DNA of 64,000 nucleotides from CAYYMH01 sp964472785 (GCA_964472785.1 CAYYMH010000009.1:1-64000); one strand, 5' to 3'. Positions 51,804-61,268 are shown, counted from the stretch's first letter. Notes: generated by a model not told the origin, from the letters alone. Translations and numbers: made by a program.

Positions 51804-53996
51804 ATGAGAAGACGTATTCGAAAAAATCAAAACGATTACATTGAAAAATCAAAAAATACAGATAAAAATATGAATTGGAAATATATAATAATTGCGTCTC
51901 TTGTCTCTCTTTTTCTTTTTATTATTCTCATGGCTTATCTGGTTAAAGACTTGCCATCATTACAGAGTTTAGAGGATTACGATCCGGAACTGGCGACAAA
52001 AATCTACTCCCGCGACGGTGTGTTGATAAAAGAGCTGTTTACCAAAAAAAGAATTTTGAAGCCACTTGAAGAAATGCCGGAACCATTGGTTCAGGCTGTT
52101 TTAGCAACTGAAGATCGTGATTTTTACAATCATTGGGGATTAAATTTTAAACGCATTGTTAAAGCTATTATGATTGACATTATCCATTTGAGCTATAAAG
52201 AAGGAGCCAGCACGATCACCCAGCAATTGGCGAGGCAGCTTTATTTAAATTTGGAAAAGTCTATCGTTCGAAAGTTAAGAGAAATCATTACAGCGATCCA
52301 AATTGAACGCACTTATACGAAACACGAAATTCTGGAAATGTATTTAAATCACATGTATTTCGGTCACGGTGCTTATGGTGTGCAGACCGCTTCTTTAAAA
52401 TTTTTCAATAAAGATGTCAGCCAACTCTCAACGGAAGAATGTGCATTACTTGTCGGAATTTTGCAGCGTCCGAATACATATTCTCCTTTTCGCAATCAAG
52501 AAAAAGCAATCGCTCGCCGTAATGTAGTGCTCTTCAATATGTTTACTCAGGGACATCTTTCGCGGCAAAACTATGAAGCATTAAAATCAACGCCTTTGGT
52601 TGTATCGGAAAAAAACCGAATTGAAGACACCGGAATAGCGCCTTATTTTACGGAACATATTCGTCAGGAATTGCAGAGAAATTTTGGAATGAATCTCTAC
52701 ACCGGCGGTTATAATGTTTACACAACCCTTGACTCGCGGCTCCAGGTATGTGCGGATGAAGTAGTCAAAAAAAACCTCAACAAGCTTCAGACAAAATTTA
52801 ATGATCGACTTATTAATACTGGCAAAATAAAAAACTACCTGCCTGACAGTTTAACAGCTATTCATTCTTTTTCAGAGTTGAAAAATAATTATCGCAGTCT
52901 TCTGGATTCCATTGCCACTTCCCGCTTTACGCTTCAGGTTGCTTTCATTGCATTGGATCCCGGAACAGGTCATGTATTAGCGTTAATTGGCGGACGGGAT
53001 TTTGAGGAATCAAAATACAATCGTGCAATTCAGATGCGCACTCGCCAGCCGGGTTCGACATTTAAGCCATTTGTTTACACCGCTGCAATCGATAATGGGT
53101 ATTCACCTTCTTATGAACTGTTGAATCAACCTGTCGTCTTATATTTACCAAATGGAGACCGCTGGGCACCACATAACTATGACCATTCTCAAGGCGGGCC
53201 GACAATGATCAGAGAGGCATTACAGCGCTCGCTAAATCTGGTTACAGCACGCTTAGTTCAGCAGGTAGTCCCGCCGAGAACCGTTGTTGATTATGCCAGA
53301 AAACTTGGATTAACAACCAATATTCCTGCTGTAGATGCAATTGCTCTTGGCTCCGGAAGCGTTTCGCCGATTGAGATAACTTCCGCGTTTGGAGTCTTTG
53401 CCAATCAGGGCGTCTTGGCAGAACCCATGTTTTTGACTCAAATTATTGATAATGACGGAAACGTTATCGAGGAATATTTTCCCAATGTGAACGAAGTGTT
53501 GCGCAAAGAAACCGCATACATCATGAATAATATGCTCCAATCGGTAGTAAACAACGGTACTGGAGTGACGGCCCGAACCGTTTACAATTTTACTCATCCG
53601 GCCGGCGGAAAAACCGGTACCACAAACGACTTTACAGACGCCTGGTTTATTGGCTTTACCAAATATATTGTGGCTGGTGTTTGGGTTGGTTTCGATGATC
53701 CGGCGAAAACACTTGGCAGCGGTCAGGCCGGTGCTGTTGTTGCTCTTCCGATTTGGGCGGAATTTATGAAAGCCGCTCACGATACGCTGAATTTAAAACC
53801 TGCTTATTTTAAAATGCCCACCGGCGTAACCAGAGTGGATATTTGCAAGGATACGAAAAAATTGGCAACCGAATATTGCCCAAATATTATTTCTGAAATT
53901 TTTGAAATAAAAAATGCGCCCACCGAGTATTGTGACAAACATAAAGGATTTGATAGGAATCAGGATAGAGATTTCAAAAAACGAACAAAATTTTAG
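51804..53996 (+). CDS. Class A penicillin-binding protein (transglycosylase/transpeptidase)
   Basis: The 730-residue bifunctional protein has a short cytoplasmic start, a membrane segment (about 27-47), a GT51 domain with ATEDRDFYNHWG (Glu103 catalytic) and GASTITQQLARQL, and a transpeptidase domain with Ser418-x2-Lys421 (GSTFK), SLNL and KTG at 603-605. It polymerises and cross-links peptidoglycan. The C-terminal tail after residue 660 is short and Cys-containing (VDICKDTKKLATEYCPN). It follows lpxH by 51 bases on the same strand. The family is PBP1A-like. Confidence 0.94.
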   Translation: MRRRIRKNQNDYIEKSKNTDKNMNWKYIIIASLVSLFLFIILMAYLVKDLPSLQSLEDYDPELATKIYSRDGVLIKELFTKKRILKPLEEMPEPLVQAVLATEDRDFYNHWGLNFKRIVKAIMIDIIHLSYKEGASTITQQLARQLYLNLEKSIVRKLREIITAIQIERTYTKHEILEMYLNHMYFGHGAYGVQTASLKFFNKDVSQLSTEECALLVGILQRPNTYSPFRNQEKAIARRNVVLFNMFTQGHLSRQNYEALKSTPLVVSEKNRIEDTGIAPYFTEHIRQELQRNFGMNLYTGGYNVYTTLDSRLQVCADEVVKKNLNKLQTKFNDRLINTGKIKNYLPDSLTAIHSFSELKNNYRSLLDSIATSRFTLQVAFIALDPGTGHVLALIGGRDFEESKYNRAIQMRTRQPGSTFKPFVYTAAIDNGYSPSYELLNQPVVLYLPNGDRWAPHNYDHSQGGPTMIREALQRSLNLVTARLVQQVVPPRTVVDYARKLGLTTNIPAVDAIALGSGSVSPIEITSAFGVFANQGVLAEPMFLTQIIDNDGNVIEEYFPNVNEVLRKETAYIMNNMLQSVVNNGTGVTARTVYNFTHPAGGKTGTTNDFTDAWFIGFTKYIVAGVWVGFDDPAKTLGSGQAGAVVALPIWAEFMKAAHDTLNLKPAYFKMPTGVTRVDICKDTKKLATEYCPNIISEIFEIKNAPTEYCDKHKGFDRNQDRDFKKRTKF

Positions 53997-54050
53997 GCGG
54001 GTTTCAGTTCATTTTTGCTACTGCACACCATAAAAAAGTTATTTTTGTCT

Positions 54051-54081
54051 CCACTGATATGCATGGATATACACGGATTTT
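54051..54081. repeat. Dispersed intergenic repeat, copy 3
   Basis: CCACTGATATGCATGGATAT followed by ACACGGATTTT resembles copies at 8214 and 16331. It lies in the gap between the penicillin-binding protein gene and the convergent phosphorylase, with no other recognisable feature. It is a single arm without the palindromic partner seen at 16331. Confidence 0.4.
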
Positions 54082-54176
54082 AAAGATTATGATATACTCT
54101 TCAAATCATGGAAGAAATCTGCCAGTCCCAGTTTTAATCCGCGGTAAAAGAAACAATGCTTGGTGATGAGGGCTCG

Positions 54177-55508
54177 TTATGAATTATTTGTCGGCAGTTC
54201 ATTTTTTTTTATACATCCAAAAATCAATTGCTTTTTTGAACATTTTTCATCGGTTATTTTAACAGCATCGAAAAATTTTTTGCTAATGGTTTTTTCCTCA
54301 ATCCCCGGTTTATAAAATAATTCAGCCAAAACTTCACCTTCCTTGATGGCATCTCCTTCCTTTTTCTTGAAGACAACGCCTGTTCGGTAATCGATAGGAT
54401 CGTTTATTTTTGTCCGGCCTGCCCCCAACTCCATGCTTAACAAACCGATTTTGAATGCGTCAATTTTCCGGATAAATCCATTTTTGTGACTTGTGACGGT
54501 CATTGAATGTTCGCTTCTCGGAAAATTATCCGGATTTTTGACGACAGAAAGATCTCCACCCTGGGCTTTTACCAGATCAAGCAGTTTATCAAATGCCTTC
54601 CCACTTGACAGTAAGCCCGACAATTTAGTAGTTGCAGCAGACACGTTTTTCTCTAATCCAGCCAAAACCAACATTTCTGCCCCTAACGCGACTGCTATCT
54701 CAATCAAATCGTGCGGACCTCCGCCACGCAATGTTTCAATAGCCTCTTTAACCTCAAGAGAATTACCAACTGTAAATCCGAGGGGCTGGTCCATTGAAGT
54801 CATCAGCACAGAAATTTTCAGGTTAAACATCTTGCTAATTGTAATTAATCTTTCAGCCAACTTTCGAGCTTGAGATATTGATTGGAAAAAAGCGCCGCTG
54901 CCCACTTTTAAATCAATCACCAAAATCTGGGCGCCTTCGGCAATTTTTTTGCTCAAAATACTTGAAACAATAAGCGGTACCGAAGGAACAGTGCCAGTTT
55001 TATCTCTCAATGCATACATTTTTTTATCAGCAGGCGCTATTTCTTTTGTCTGTCCAATCATTGCCACATTGATTTTTTTCAACTGCTGAACAAACGCTTC
55101 TAAAGTTAACTTGGTATTAAAACCAGGAATTGACTCTAATTTGTCAAGTGTACCGCCCGAATGTCCCAGGGCGCGACCTGAAATCATTGGAATATTCAGT
55201 CCGGCTATCGCCATTAATGGTGCCAGAACAATCGAAACCTTATCACCGACACCGCCTGTGCTGTGTTTATCAGCCGCGACACGTGGAAGGTGGGTCAGAT
55301 CGAGCTGCTTACCAGATTCTACCATGTTTTTTGTTAAATGAAAATTTTCTTCCAGATTCATACCCTGAAAGTAAATCGCCATTAAAAAAGCGGTCATTTG
55401 ATAATCCGCTACTTCTCCGCTCAAAAAGCCTTCCACTATGAACCGAATTTCATCTTCAGATAAAACCTTACCATCGCGCTTTTTGATAATTACTGACTCT
55501 GCAATCAT
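54177..55508 (-). CDS. pdp: Pyrimidine-nucleoside/thymidine phosphorylase
   Basis: The 443-residue enzyme breaks thymidine, deoxyuridine or uridine and phosphate into base and sugar-1-phosphate. It has the family's DKHSTGGVGDKVSIVLAPL, MISGRALGHSGGTLDKLESIPGFNT, and ALRDKTGTVPSVPLIVSSILSKKIAEG, ending with GVVFKKKEGDAIKEGEVLAEL. The length supports the bacterial Pdp/DeoA type. It sits 14 bases after deoC, so nucleoside salvage genes are paired here. Confidence 0.93.
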   Translation of the reverse strand: MIAESVIIKKRDGKVLSEDEIRFIVEGFLSGEVADYQMTAFLMAIYFQGMNLEENFHLTKNMVESGKQLDLTHLPRVAADKHSTGGVGDKVSIVLAPLMAIAGLNIPMISGRALGHSGGTLDKLESIPGFNTKLTLEAFVQQLKKINVAMIGQTKEIAPADKKMYALRDKTGTVPSVPLIVSSILSKKIAEGAQILVIDLKVGSGAFFQSISQARKLAERLITISKMFNLKISVLMTSMDQPLGFTVGNSLEVKEAIETLRGGGPHDLIEIAVALGAEMLVLAGLEKNVSAATTKLSGLLSSGKAFDKLLDLVKAQGGDLSVVKNPDNFPRSEHSMTVTSHKNGFIRKIDAFKIGLLSMELGAGRTKINDPIDYRTGVVFKKKEGDAIKEGEVLAELFYKPGIEEKTISKKFFDAVKITDEKCSKKQLIFGCIKKNELPTNNS

Positions 55509-55522
55509 CTTTTAATCAACCT

Positions 55523-56179
55523 TTATTTCTCTTTTAGAATGTCAACACTTGCACTTGCACCAATTCGGTTAGCGCCAGCACGAATCATCTCCATTGCTTT
55601 TTTGTAATCTCTGATTCCTCCTGCAGCTTTTACACCAAAAACATCACCAACAACTTGGCGCATCAGCCTGACATCTTCCGTCTTCGCACCTTCTTTGTTG
55701 AATCCTGTGGACGTTTTTACAAAATGGGCGCCAGCCCTCTTTGCAATCTCACATGCTTTTATTTTTTCTTCTTGATCCAATAAACAGGTTTCTAAAATAA
55801 CTTTGACGATAGCTTTATTTTTTGCAGCATTTACGACTTCATTGATATCTTTTTCAACATACTGAAAACTCTTTGATTTTAACATCCCGATTTGCATTAC
55901 CATATCAATTTCTTCTGCTCCGTCCTGTATCGCCGTTTGGGTTTCAAAAACTTTGACCCGGGTTATCGAAGCTCCCAACGGAAATCCAATCACTGTACAA
56001 ATTTTAATTTCTGGGTTCGATATCAGGCGTTTACATGCTTTCACAAATATCGGATGTACACAAACCGAAGCAAAACGAAAATTTTGAGCTTCCATGCAAA
56101 GCTTTTTAATGTCGACAATTGTTGCTTCCGGTTTTAATAAAGTGTGATCAATGTATCGTGCGAGCGTCTTAACGTCCAT
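55523..56179 (-). CDS. deoC: Deoxyribose-phosphate aldolase
   Basis: The 218-residue class I aldolase splits deoxyribose-5-phosphate into glyceraldehyde-3-phosphate and acetaldehyde. It has YIDHTLLKPEATI, CVHPIFVKACK, TVIGFPLGASIT, MVMQIGMLKSK, KVILETCLL, and the Schiff-base Lys in FVKTSTGFNKEGA, with KAAGGIRDYKKAMEMI. All key residues are intact. It forms an operon with the phosphorylase and lies between it and glmM. Confidence 0.95.
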   Translation of the reverse strand: MDVKTLARYIDHTLLKPEATIVDIKKLCMEAQNFRFASVCVHPIFVKACKRLISNPEIKICTVIGFPLGASITRVKVFETQTAIQDGAEEIDMVMQIGMLKSKSFQYVEKDINEVVNAAKNKAIVKVILETCLLDQEEKIKACEIAKRAGAHFVKTSTGFNKEGAKTEDVRLMRQVVGDVFGVKAAGGIRDYKKAMEMIRAGANRIGASASVDILKEK

Positions 56180-56239
56180 GATCTTTTAACCAAAATAGTG
56201 GTTCGTTTCCCATTTAATTAATGGAGTTTATCGTCTTGT

Positions 56240-57601
56240 TTAGTTATTTTTCACAATTTGATTTATTTCTTTCATAAACTTAAAGCCAAGCGCATTGGCT
56301 TCTTCCATCGTTTTGGCTTCAGTGTAAACCCGTATAATCGGCTCAGTATTCGATGGACGAATGTGCACCCAGCTTTCATCCCAAAGGATTTTGATCCCGT
56401 CGGTCATTTCGATGGTTTCGTCTTTATACTTCTTTAAAATTCCATCAAAAACCGAAGAGACATCGAAAACTTTTAATTCGACTCTGTTTTTCGCTTGAAA
56501 ATACTGAGGTAAAGATTGATGCAGTTCTGTCACTTTCAGACCAGAATTTGCCAAATGTTGAAGCGTAAGTGCAATCGCCAACGGTGCGTCGCGCCCCAAA
56601 TGAAGATCTGGTAAAACAACGCCGCCATTTCCTTCCCCACCTATAGCGGCGTTTACCTCTTTCATCTTAGTCGCGACATGAATTTCACCCACTTTGGTGC
56701 GATATACTCGTGTGTCATATTTTTTCGCGATATCATCTATCGCCTGAGTAACTGAAGCATTTACCACGACAGAGCCATCTTTTTTACTGAGCACATAATC
56801 CACACAGGTCACTAAAGTGTACTCTTCTCCTAACGGCACTCCTGTCTCTGATACAATCGCTAAACGGTCAACATCAGGATCGACGGCAAAACCAATATCT
56901 GCTTTTGAGGACTTTACTTTCTTTATCAATTCAGTGAGATTTTCAGGAAGCGGCTCTGGTTTGCGGGAAAATAAACCGGTAGGCTCCCGATTAATAAACT
57001 CGGTATCGCACCCTAATTTTTCCATCAAGCTCGGCAGAATTGTCCCGCCGGCACCATTGACACAGTCTATCACAACTTTAAATTTTCGTTTGGCGATCTC
57101 TTCCGGAGAAATGTAACTTAATTTTAAAATTGCCTGAATATGATCATCTATTGCTTTATCGTAATAATCCACTTTGCCAATCTGATCCCAAGTTACATTT
57201 TGAAAGTTATTGTCATTGGCATTTTTTATCACTTTATTCCCCTGTGTCTCATCTAAAAACATTCCTGAAGCGTCAATCATTTTCAGGGCATTCCATTCAA
57301 TAGGATTATGGCTGGCCGTAATTGCGATGCCTCCGCGTGCTTCTAATTTTTCAACTGCTATTTGAACCGTTGGCGTTGGGCACACCCCAATTTCAACCAC
57401 ATCGCAACCAGCAGCTAACAAGCCAGACAAAACAGCATGTTTCACCATCGGACCAGTCACACGGGAGTCCCGCCCAACGACGACCTTTCCGCCTCCCAAA
57501 TAGGTTCCGAAAGCTTGGGCATAATTCAGCACAACCTGTGGTGTCAAACCATCTCCGACAATTCCCCGAATTCCAGAAATGCTAATCATCAAATTAGCCA
57601 A
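56240..57601 (-). CDS. glmM: Phosphoglucosamine mutase-like phosphohexomutase (archaeal-type)
   Basis: The 453-residue enzyme moves phosphate between positions 6 and 1 of glucosamine. The phosphoserine Ser97 is in ITASHNPIEWNALKM, Mg2+ binding in DPDVDRLA, sugar binding in GGEGNGGV and phosphate binding in IRPSNTEPI. EGNGG, rather than bacterial GlmM's EQSGH, is the form seen in archaeal-type mutases. It may therefore handle GlcN, Glc or Man phosphates. It follows the nitroreductase and precedes deoC. The glmS step is in the porX operon. Confidence 0.87.
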   Translation of the reverse strand: MANLMISISGIRGIVGDGLTPQVVLNYAQAFGTYLGGGKVVVGRDSRVTGPMVKHAVLSGLLAAGCDVVEIGVCPTPTVQIAVEKLEARGGIAITASHNPIEWNALKMIDASGMFLDETQGNKVIKNANDNNFQNVTWDQIGKVDYYDKAIDDHIQAILKLSYISPEEIAKRKFKVVIDCVNGAGGTILPSLMEKLGCDTEFINREPTGLFSRKPEPLPENLTELIKKVKSSKADIGFAVDPDVDRLAIVSETGVPLGEEYTLVTCVDYVLSKKDGSVVVNASVTQAIDDIAKKYDTRVYRTKVGEIHVATKMKEVNAAIGGEGNGGVVLPDLHLGRDAPLAIALTLQHLANSGLKVTELHQSLPQYFQAKNRVELKVFDVSSVFDGILKKYKDETIEMTDGIKILWDESWVHIRPSNTEPIIRVYTEAKTMEEANALGFKFMKEINQIVKNN

Positions 57602-57616
57602 TTTTACCTCCGAATA

Positions 57617-58207
57617 TTATAAATTATTATCATTAAAGCAATTAAAATGAATCACCTTCTCTAATTTTCTTTTTGGAACATGCAGTACACCTTTATCATC
57701 TTTCCAATATTTAATTGAATCAGCCATATCTTCAGCGATCGGTTGTTCGTCCGGATATCCCAACGCAAGAACAGAATCGATCAAATAGTTATCCGGTATG
57801 TTCAAAATGCCCCTTACTTTTTCACGATCAACAGATCCTATCCAGCATGATCCGACACCGGCGTCCAAAGCTGTTAATATCATATTTTCGATCGCTGCTG
57901 CTGCATCGACTGCTCCTTTTATTTTGCTTACATCGCTATTCACTAATACAACGATATATGCAGTCGGTCTTTTACCCTCGGGGGGATTACCCTTTGGCGC
58001 AATATAACCCGCCCATTTTAACGTCTCAAAAATTTTTTCCAGCTTTGACTGTTTATTAACGACAATAAATTCTAACGGTTGCCGGTTTGCTGCGGAGGGC
58101 GCTAAACGCCCGGCATCCACCATTTGTTCAAGTAAATTATGGTCAATGCTTTGTTGTTTAAACCTTCGTATTGTGCGTCTTTTTTTAATCAAATCGTAAA
58201 CGTTCAA
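57617..58207 (-). CDS. Nitroreductase-family flavoprotein
   Basis: The 196-residue protein begins YDLIKKRRTIRRFKQQSIDHNLLEQMVDAGRLAPSAANRQPLEFIVV, the FMN-binding pattern of the nitroreductase family, and has AIENMILTALDAGVGSCWIGSVDREKVRGIL and LALGYPDEQP later. It would use FMN and NAD(P)H on an unknown acceptor, such as nitro compounds or flavin-linked substrates. It starts 16 bases before glmM on the same strand. The ATG at 58207 is the first and conserved start. The 277-base stretch upstream holds no gene. Confidence 0.9.
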   Translation of the reverse strand: MNVYDLIKKRRTIRRFKQQSIDHNLLEQMVDAGRLAPSAANRQPLEFIVVNKQSKLEKIFETLKWAGYIAPKGNPPEGKRPTAYIVVLVNSDVSKIKGAVDAAAAIENMILTALDAGVGSCWIGSVDREKVRGILNIPDNYLIDSVLALGYPDEQPIAEDMADSIKYWKDDKGVLHVPKRKLEKVIHFNCFNDNNL

Positions 58208-58483
58208 TTTGAACCTTTCAGCTTTATATTATAGCACCTTTGAAGGATTTGTTACTTAACCCATTTGTCGTTTGAACTGTGAATAATATTTATTGGTTAA
58301 TTATCTCATTTATATAATTTACACGAAATGACATCGTTCAACAACCCCACCTTTCAAATTCGTTAGTTTTCACTAGTGAATATATTAATATTATTATAAA
58401 AATTCAATAAAAAAATGAATTTGTTACATTGCAGGAAAATGTGGAACATAAATGTGAGATTTTAAATTTTTTAATAAAACTAA

Positions 58484-58714
58484 TTAATCAGGTTTACGAA
58501 GGTTAAGAACCTTCCAGAGACGTTTATCTACGTCTTCGGGAACGTCCTCGTTGTTCACTTTTTGGTAAAGATATACAACTTTTCTCATAGAATCAACATG
58601 AGCGCAACATTTTGGACATTCCTTTAGATGCTCTTGAACTTCTTTGCATAGTTCGCTGTCAATGTCCTCTGCTAACTCTTCACAAATATCGCGCAAGGTG
58701 TGTAAACAATCCAT
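58484..58714 (-). CDS. Soluble zinc-binding anti-sigma factor (ZAS, RsrA-like)
   Basis: The 76-residue protein has the ZAS zinc signature: Cys23, His29, Cys33 and Cys36, with HLKECPKC matching HxxxCxxC, plus Cys3, Cys11 and Cys37. There is no membrane segment. It lies 20 bases after the sigma factor gene, so it should bind that sigma factor and release it on a signal. Extra cysteines suggest disulfide-based redox sensing as in RsrA. This is inferred from sequence and context only. Confidence 0.85.
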   Translation of the reverse strand: MDCLHTLRDICEELAEDIDSELCKEVQEHLKECPKCCAHVDSMRKVVYLYQKVNNEDVPEDVDKRLWKVLNLRKPD

Positions 58715-58734
58715 TTTATTTTCTACCGTATCCG

Positions 58735-59304
58735 TTAATTAATCATGCCCGCTAATTTATTTCTTAATACAACTCGAGCCCGGTGTAAATTCGATTTTAC
58801 AGCGGGCAGCGAAATATCTAATATTTCTGCAATTTCTTTTAAAGCCAATCCGTCAACATCTTTTAATACAAAAACAGTTCGATAATTGTCTGGCAACTCG
58901 TCAATAGCGATATCCATTTTTTCTTTCAACTCATTATTGATTAAATTGTCTAATGGATTTTTTTCCAATGAAACCAGAAATCCCGAATAATCTTTGTTTT
59001 CATCTTCAATATTCTCATCGAAAGCTTTACGTTTTCGTTTTTTGGATCTGATTCGCATCAAGGCCTGGTTTGTCGCGATTCGATAAATCCATGTTGAAAG
59101 CTGGGATTTTTCCTTGAAACTATGTAACGCCTGAAGAACTTTTAAAAATGTTTCCTGTAAAACTGCCTCAGCAGCATCTTCATTCCCTAATAGTTTTAAG
59201 CCCAGATTATAAACCATCTTTTCATATTTTCTAACTATCTGCGCTTGAGCTGCCTGATCTCCATTTTTTGCTTTATGTATTAATTCTTTTTCAGAAAGTT
59301 CCAT
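58735..59304 (-). CDS. ECF-type RNA polymerase sigma factor
   Basis: The 189-residue protein has sigma region 2 (MVYNLGLKLLGNEDAAEAVLQETFLKVLQALHSFKEKSQLSTWIYRIATNQALMRIRSKKRKR) and region 4 (LPDNYRTVFVLKDVDGLALKEIAEILDISLPAVKSNLHRARVVLRNKL). A charged linker lies between. It directs RNA polymerase to a regulon under the anti-sigma factor encoded next. The pair stands 130 bases downstream of the osmC-like gene on the same strand. Its target promoters are not known. Confidence 0.94.
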   Translation of the reverse strand: MELSEKELIHKAKNGDQAAQAQIVRKYEKMVYNLGLKLLGNEDAAEAVLQETFLKVLQALHSFKEKSQLSTWIYRIATNQALMRIRSKKRKRKAFDENIEDENKDYSGFLVSLEKNPLDNLINNELKEKMDIAIDELPDNYRTVFVLKDVDGLALKEIAEILDISLPAVKSNLHRARVVLRNKLAGMIN

Positions 59305-59434
59305 CTCTTATTTCTCTTATATCATTAATTGACAAATTAGAGTCAATAAAATAGTAAAATAATTTAAAAAAAACAAGCTTTATTTGATGAAACTTTCAGA
59401 TAATTCGGTAAACTTTAGAACTTAAGCGTATTGA

Positions 59435-59869
59435 TTAGTTGCCCGATTGAGTGGTAACAATTTCGTACTCATAGAAAATTCTTGCTGATTTTTTAAGCAT
59501 TTCAGACGCCGAACAATATTTCGTACTTGACAACTCAATCGCTCTTTCGACATCGCGGGCTTTTATTTTATCAGCATCACCACGAACAATAAATTTTATG
59601 TTTATTTTTTGAAATACTTTTGGATGTTCATCTGCGCGTTCTGCTTCTAACTGAATTTCGACTTGTTCAAACGGCACCCGCTTTTTTTCCATTATGGAAA
59701 TGACATCCATTCCGGTGCATCCTCCCAGACCCATTAGTAACAATTCCATCGGTCTGGTACCGGCATTGTTACCGCCAATGTCTTCGTTTGCATCCATACT
59801 CACCCAATGGTTTGAATCTGCTCGAGCTAACAAGCTCAAACCATCAACTTGTTTGATCTCAACCTTCAT
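59435..59869 (-). CDS. OsmC-family peroxiredoxin-like protein
   Basis: The 144-residue protein has OsmC features, with peroxidatic Cys51 in GLGGCTGMDVISIMEKKR and resolving Cys119 in STKYCSASEML, and the YEYEIV end. OsmC/Ohr proteins reduce organic hydroperoxides. The neighbouring sigma/ZAS anti-sigma pair suggests a redox or peroxide response in this region. Which hydroperoxides are used is not known. The small unknown gene at 59973 lies upstream on the same strand. Confidence 0.9.
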   Translation of the reverse strand: MKVEIKQVDGLSLLARADSNHWVSMDANEDIGGNNAGTRPMELLLMGLGGCTGMDVISIMEKKRVPFEQVEIQLEAERADEHPKVFQKINIKFIVRGDADKIKARDVERAIELSSTKYCSASEMLKKSARIFYEYEIVTTQSGN

Positions 59870-59972
59870 AGTCCACCTGATTTTTTTTAAATATCTAATT
59901 TAGTAAACAGAATAGTTTTGGCTTAATGTGACTTAAAAATTAAAAATTTATCGCCTTATAAAGCGCGGTCTA

Positions 59973-60167
59973 TCAGAATCTTTTTTCGATGATTTCATCA
60001 ATTCGCTTCTTTATTGTTTGATCAGAGAGATTAAACGTTTTCTTTTGCTTCAAGTCTTCAAAAATAACGTCTTTCAGCAAATTGGCGACTTCTTTGTCAC
60101 AGCAAGCTTCGAAGCGTTCTTCCAACTTTTGGAAGAAGGCATTAATTTCATTATCCAATTTTTTCAT
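59973..60167 (-). CDS. Small charged protein of unknown function
   Basis: This 64-residue protein is predicted all helical and highly charged (KKLDNEINAFFQKLEERFEA), with a CC pair (Cys23-Cys24) and a second helix (TIKKRIDEIIEKRF). It has no membrane segment. An AGGAGAC-type ribosome site lies upstream of the ATG. It lies about 100 bases upstream of the OsmC gene on the same strand and downstream of the radical SAM gene. No family is recognised, and codon bias looks like its neighbours, so it may be a real gene. Confidence 0.5.
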   Translation of the reverse strand: MKKLDNEINAFFQKLEERFEACCDKEVANLLKDVIFEDLKQKKTFNLSDQTIKKRIDEIIEKRF

Positions 60168-60340
60168 ACATTAGTCTCCTATTAATTATTTCGATGAAAT
60201 TTATTCTAAAAGGATTCTGTTTATCTGAATTTAAGGCTTAATTCTCATTCAATCAGGGGGATAAAATTATTTTGGATGATCCTCGACAGAATGATTCAAC
60301 GGAAGGTGAAATAAGCACAGAGTTAGATAAATGATTTTGA

Positions 60341-61240
60341 TTAAAGGAGTTTTAGTCCCAATTTTCTTGCTTGAGACAATGCACGTTCATACTCTTCGCG
60401 TTTTAAAGACCTTCCGATCAATGACTCATGCTTTGCTCTGAAGTGAGGTGAATATTGGTTCATAACATTCACATAACAATTCGCCGATATACTGCTGTGA
60501 ATAAACGTTAACGCGGCTTCAGTGCCTGCGACATCGTTTGGCATTACAAGATGGCGAATTAATAGCCCGCGGCAGGCAATCCCGTATTCATCAACCTGTA
60601 AATTACCAACCTGTCGAAACATTTCTTTTAAAATGTTTCTGACAATAGCAAAATAATCCGCTGCATTTGTATAGCGTTGGGCGTAACGGTTGTCAGCAAA
60701 TTTAAAATCCGGCATGTAGATGTCAACAATTCCTCCAAGCAACATGATAATCTCTAATGATTCATATCCCCCGCAATTATAAACAATCGGAAGTTTTAGT
60801 CCCAATTCAATAGCTGCGGGCAAAGCCGCGATGATTTGTGCCGTAAAATGAGTCGGAGTGACGAGGTTGATATTATGGCAGCCAAGGTTTTGAAGATGCA
60901 TCATAATTTGTGCTAATTTATTTTCTGAAATCTCATACCCTTCACCCAAATGAGAAAGTTCATAATTTTGACAAAAAGTGCACAGAAGGTTGCAATGGGT
61001 AAAGAAAATTGTACCTGAACCATTTCTTCCGACCAGTGGGCGCTCTTCTCCAAAATGGGGGAAATAGCTGGAGATTTCCAGAGAATCACCGGCTTCACAA
61101 TATCCTTTTTCTCCTTTTAGACGATTAACCCTGCATTTTCTTGGACATAGGGTGCACTCGTAAAGAATATTTTTTAATTTTTGGATACGGGTATCCAATT
61201 CACCTGATTCGTACAATTTCAGATAAGCTGGTTCAAACAT
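60341..61240 (-). CDS. Radical SAM protein (PflA-like) with N-terminal Cys cluster
   Basis: The 299-residue protein binds a radical SAM [4Fe-4S] cluster through Cys83, Cys87 and Cys90 (CNLLCTFC). A second Cys group (Cys29, Cys32, Cys36, Cys48 in LYECTLCPRKC and KGYCEAG) precedes it, as in the family of uncharacterised PflA-like activators. A SAM-binding NCGGYES strand follows. It should generate a 5'-deoxyadenosyl radical, target unknown. It stands alone on the minus strand after the terminator at 61269. Confidence 0.9.
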   Translation of the reverse strand: MFEPAYLKLYESGELDTRIQKLKNILYECTLCPRKCRVNRLKGEKGYCEAGDSLEISSYFPHFGEERPLVGRNGSGTIFFTHCNLLCTFCQNYELSHLGEGYEISENKLAQIMMHLQNLGCHNINLVTPTHFTAQIIAALPAAIELGLKLPIVYNCGGYESLEIIMLLGGIVDIYMPDFKFADNRYAQRYTNAADYFAIVRNILKEMFRQVGNLQVDEYGIACRGLLIRHLVMPNDVAGTEAALTFIHSSISANCYVNVMNQYSPHFRAKHESLIGRSLKREEYERALSQARKLGLKLL

Positions 61241-61268
61241 CTGATTCCCAATATTTACAAATTAAAGT

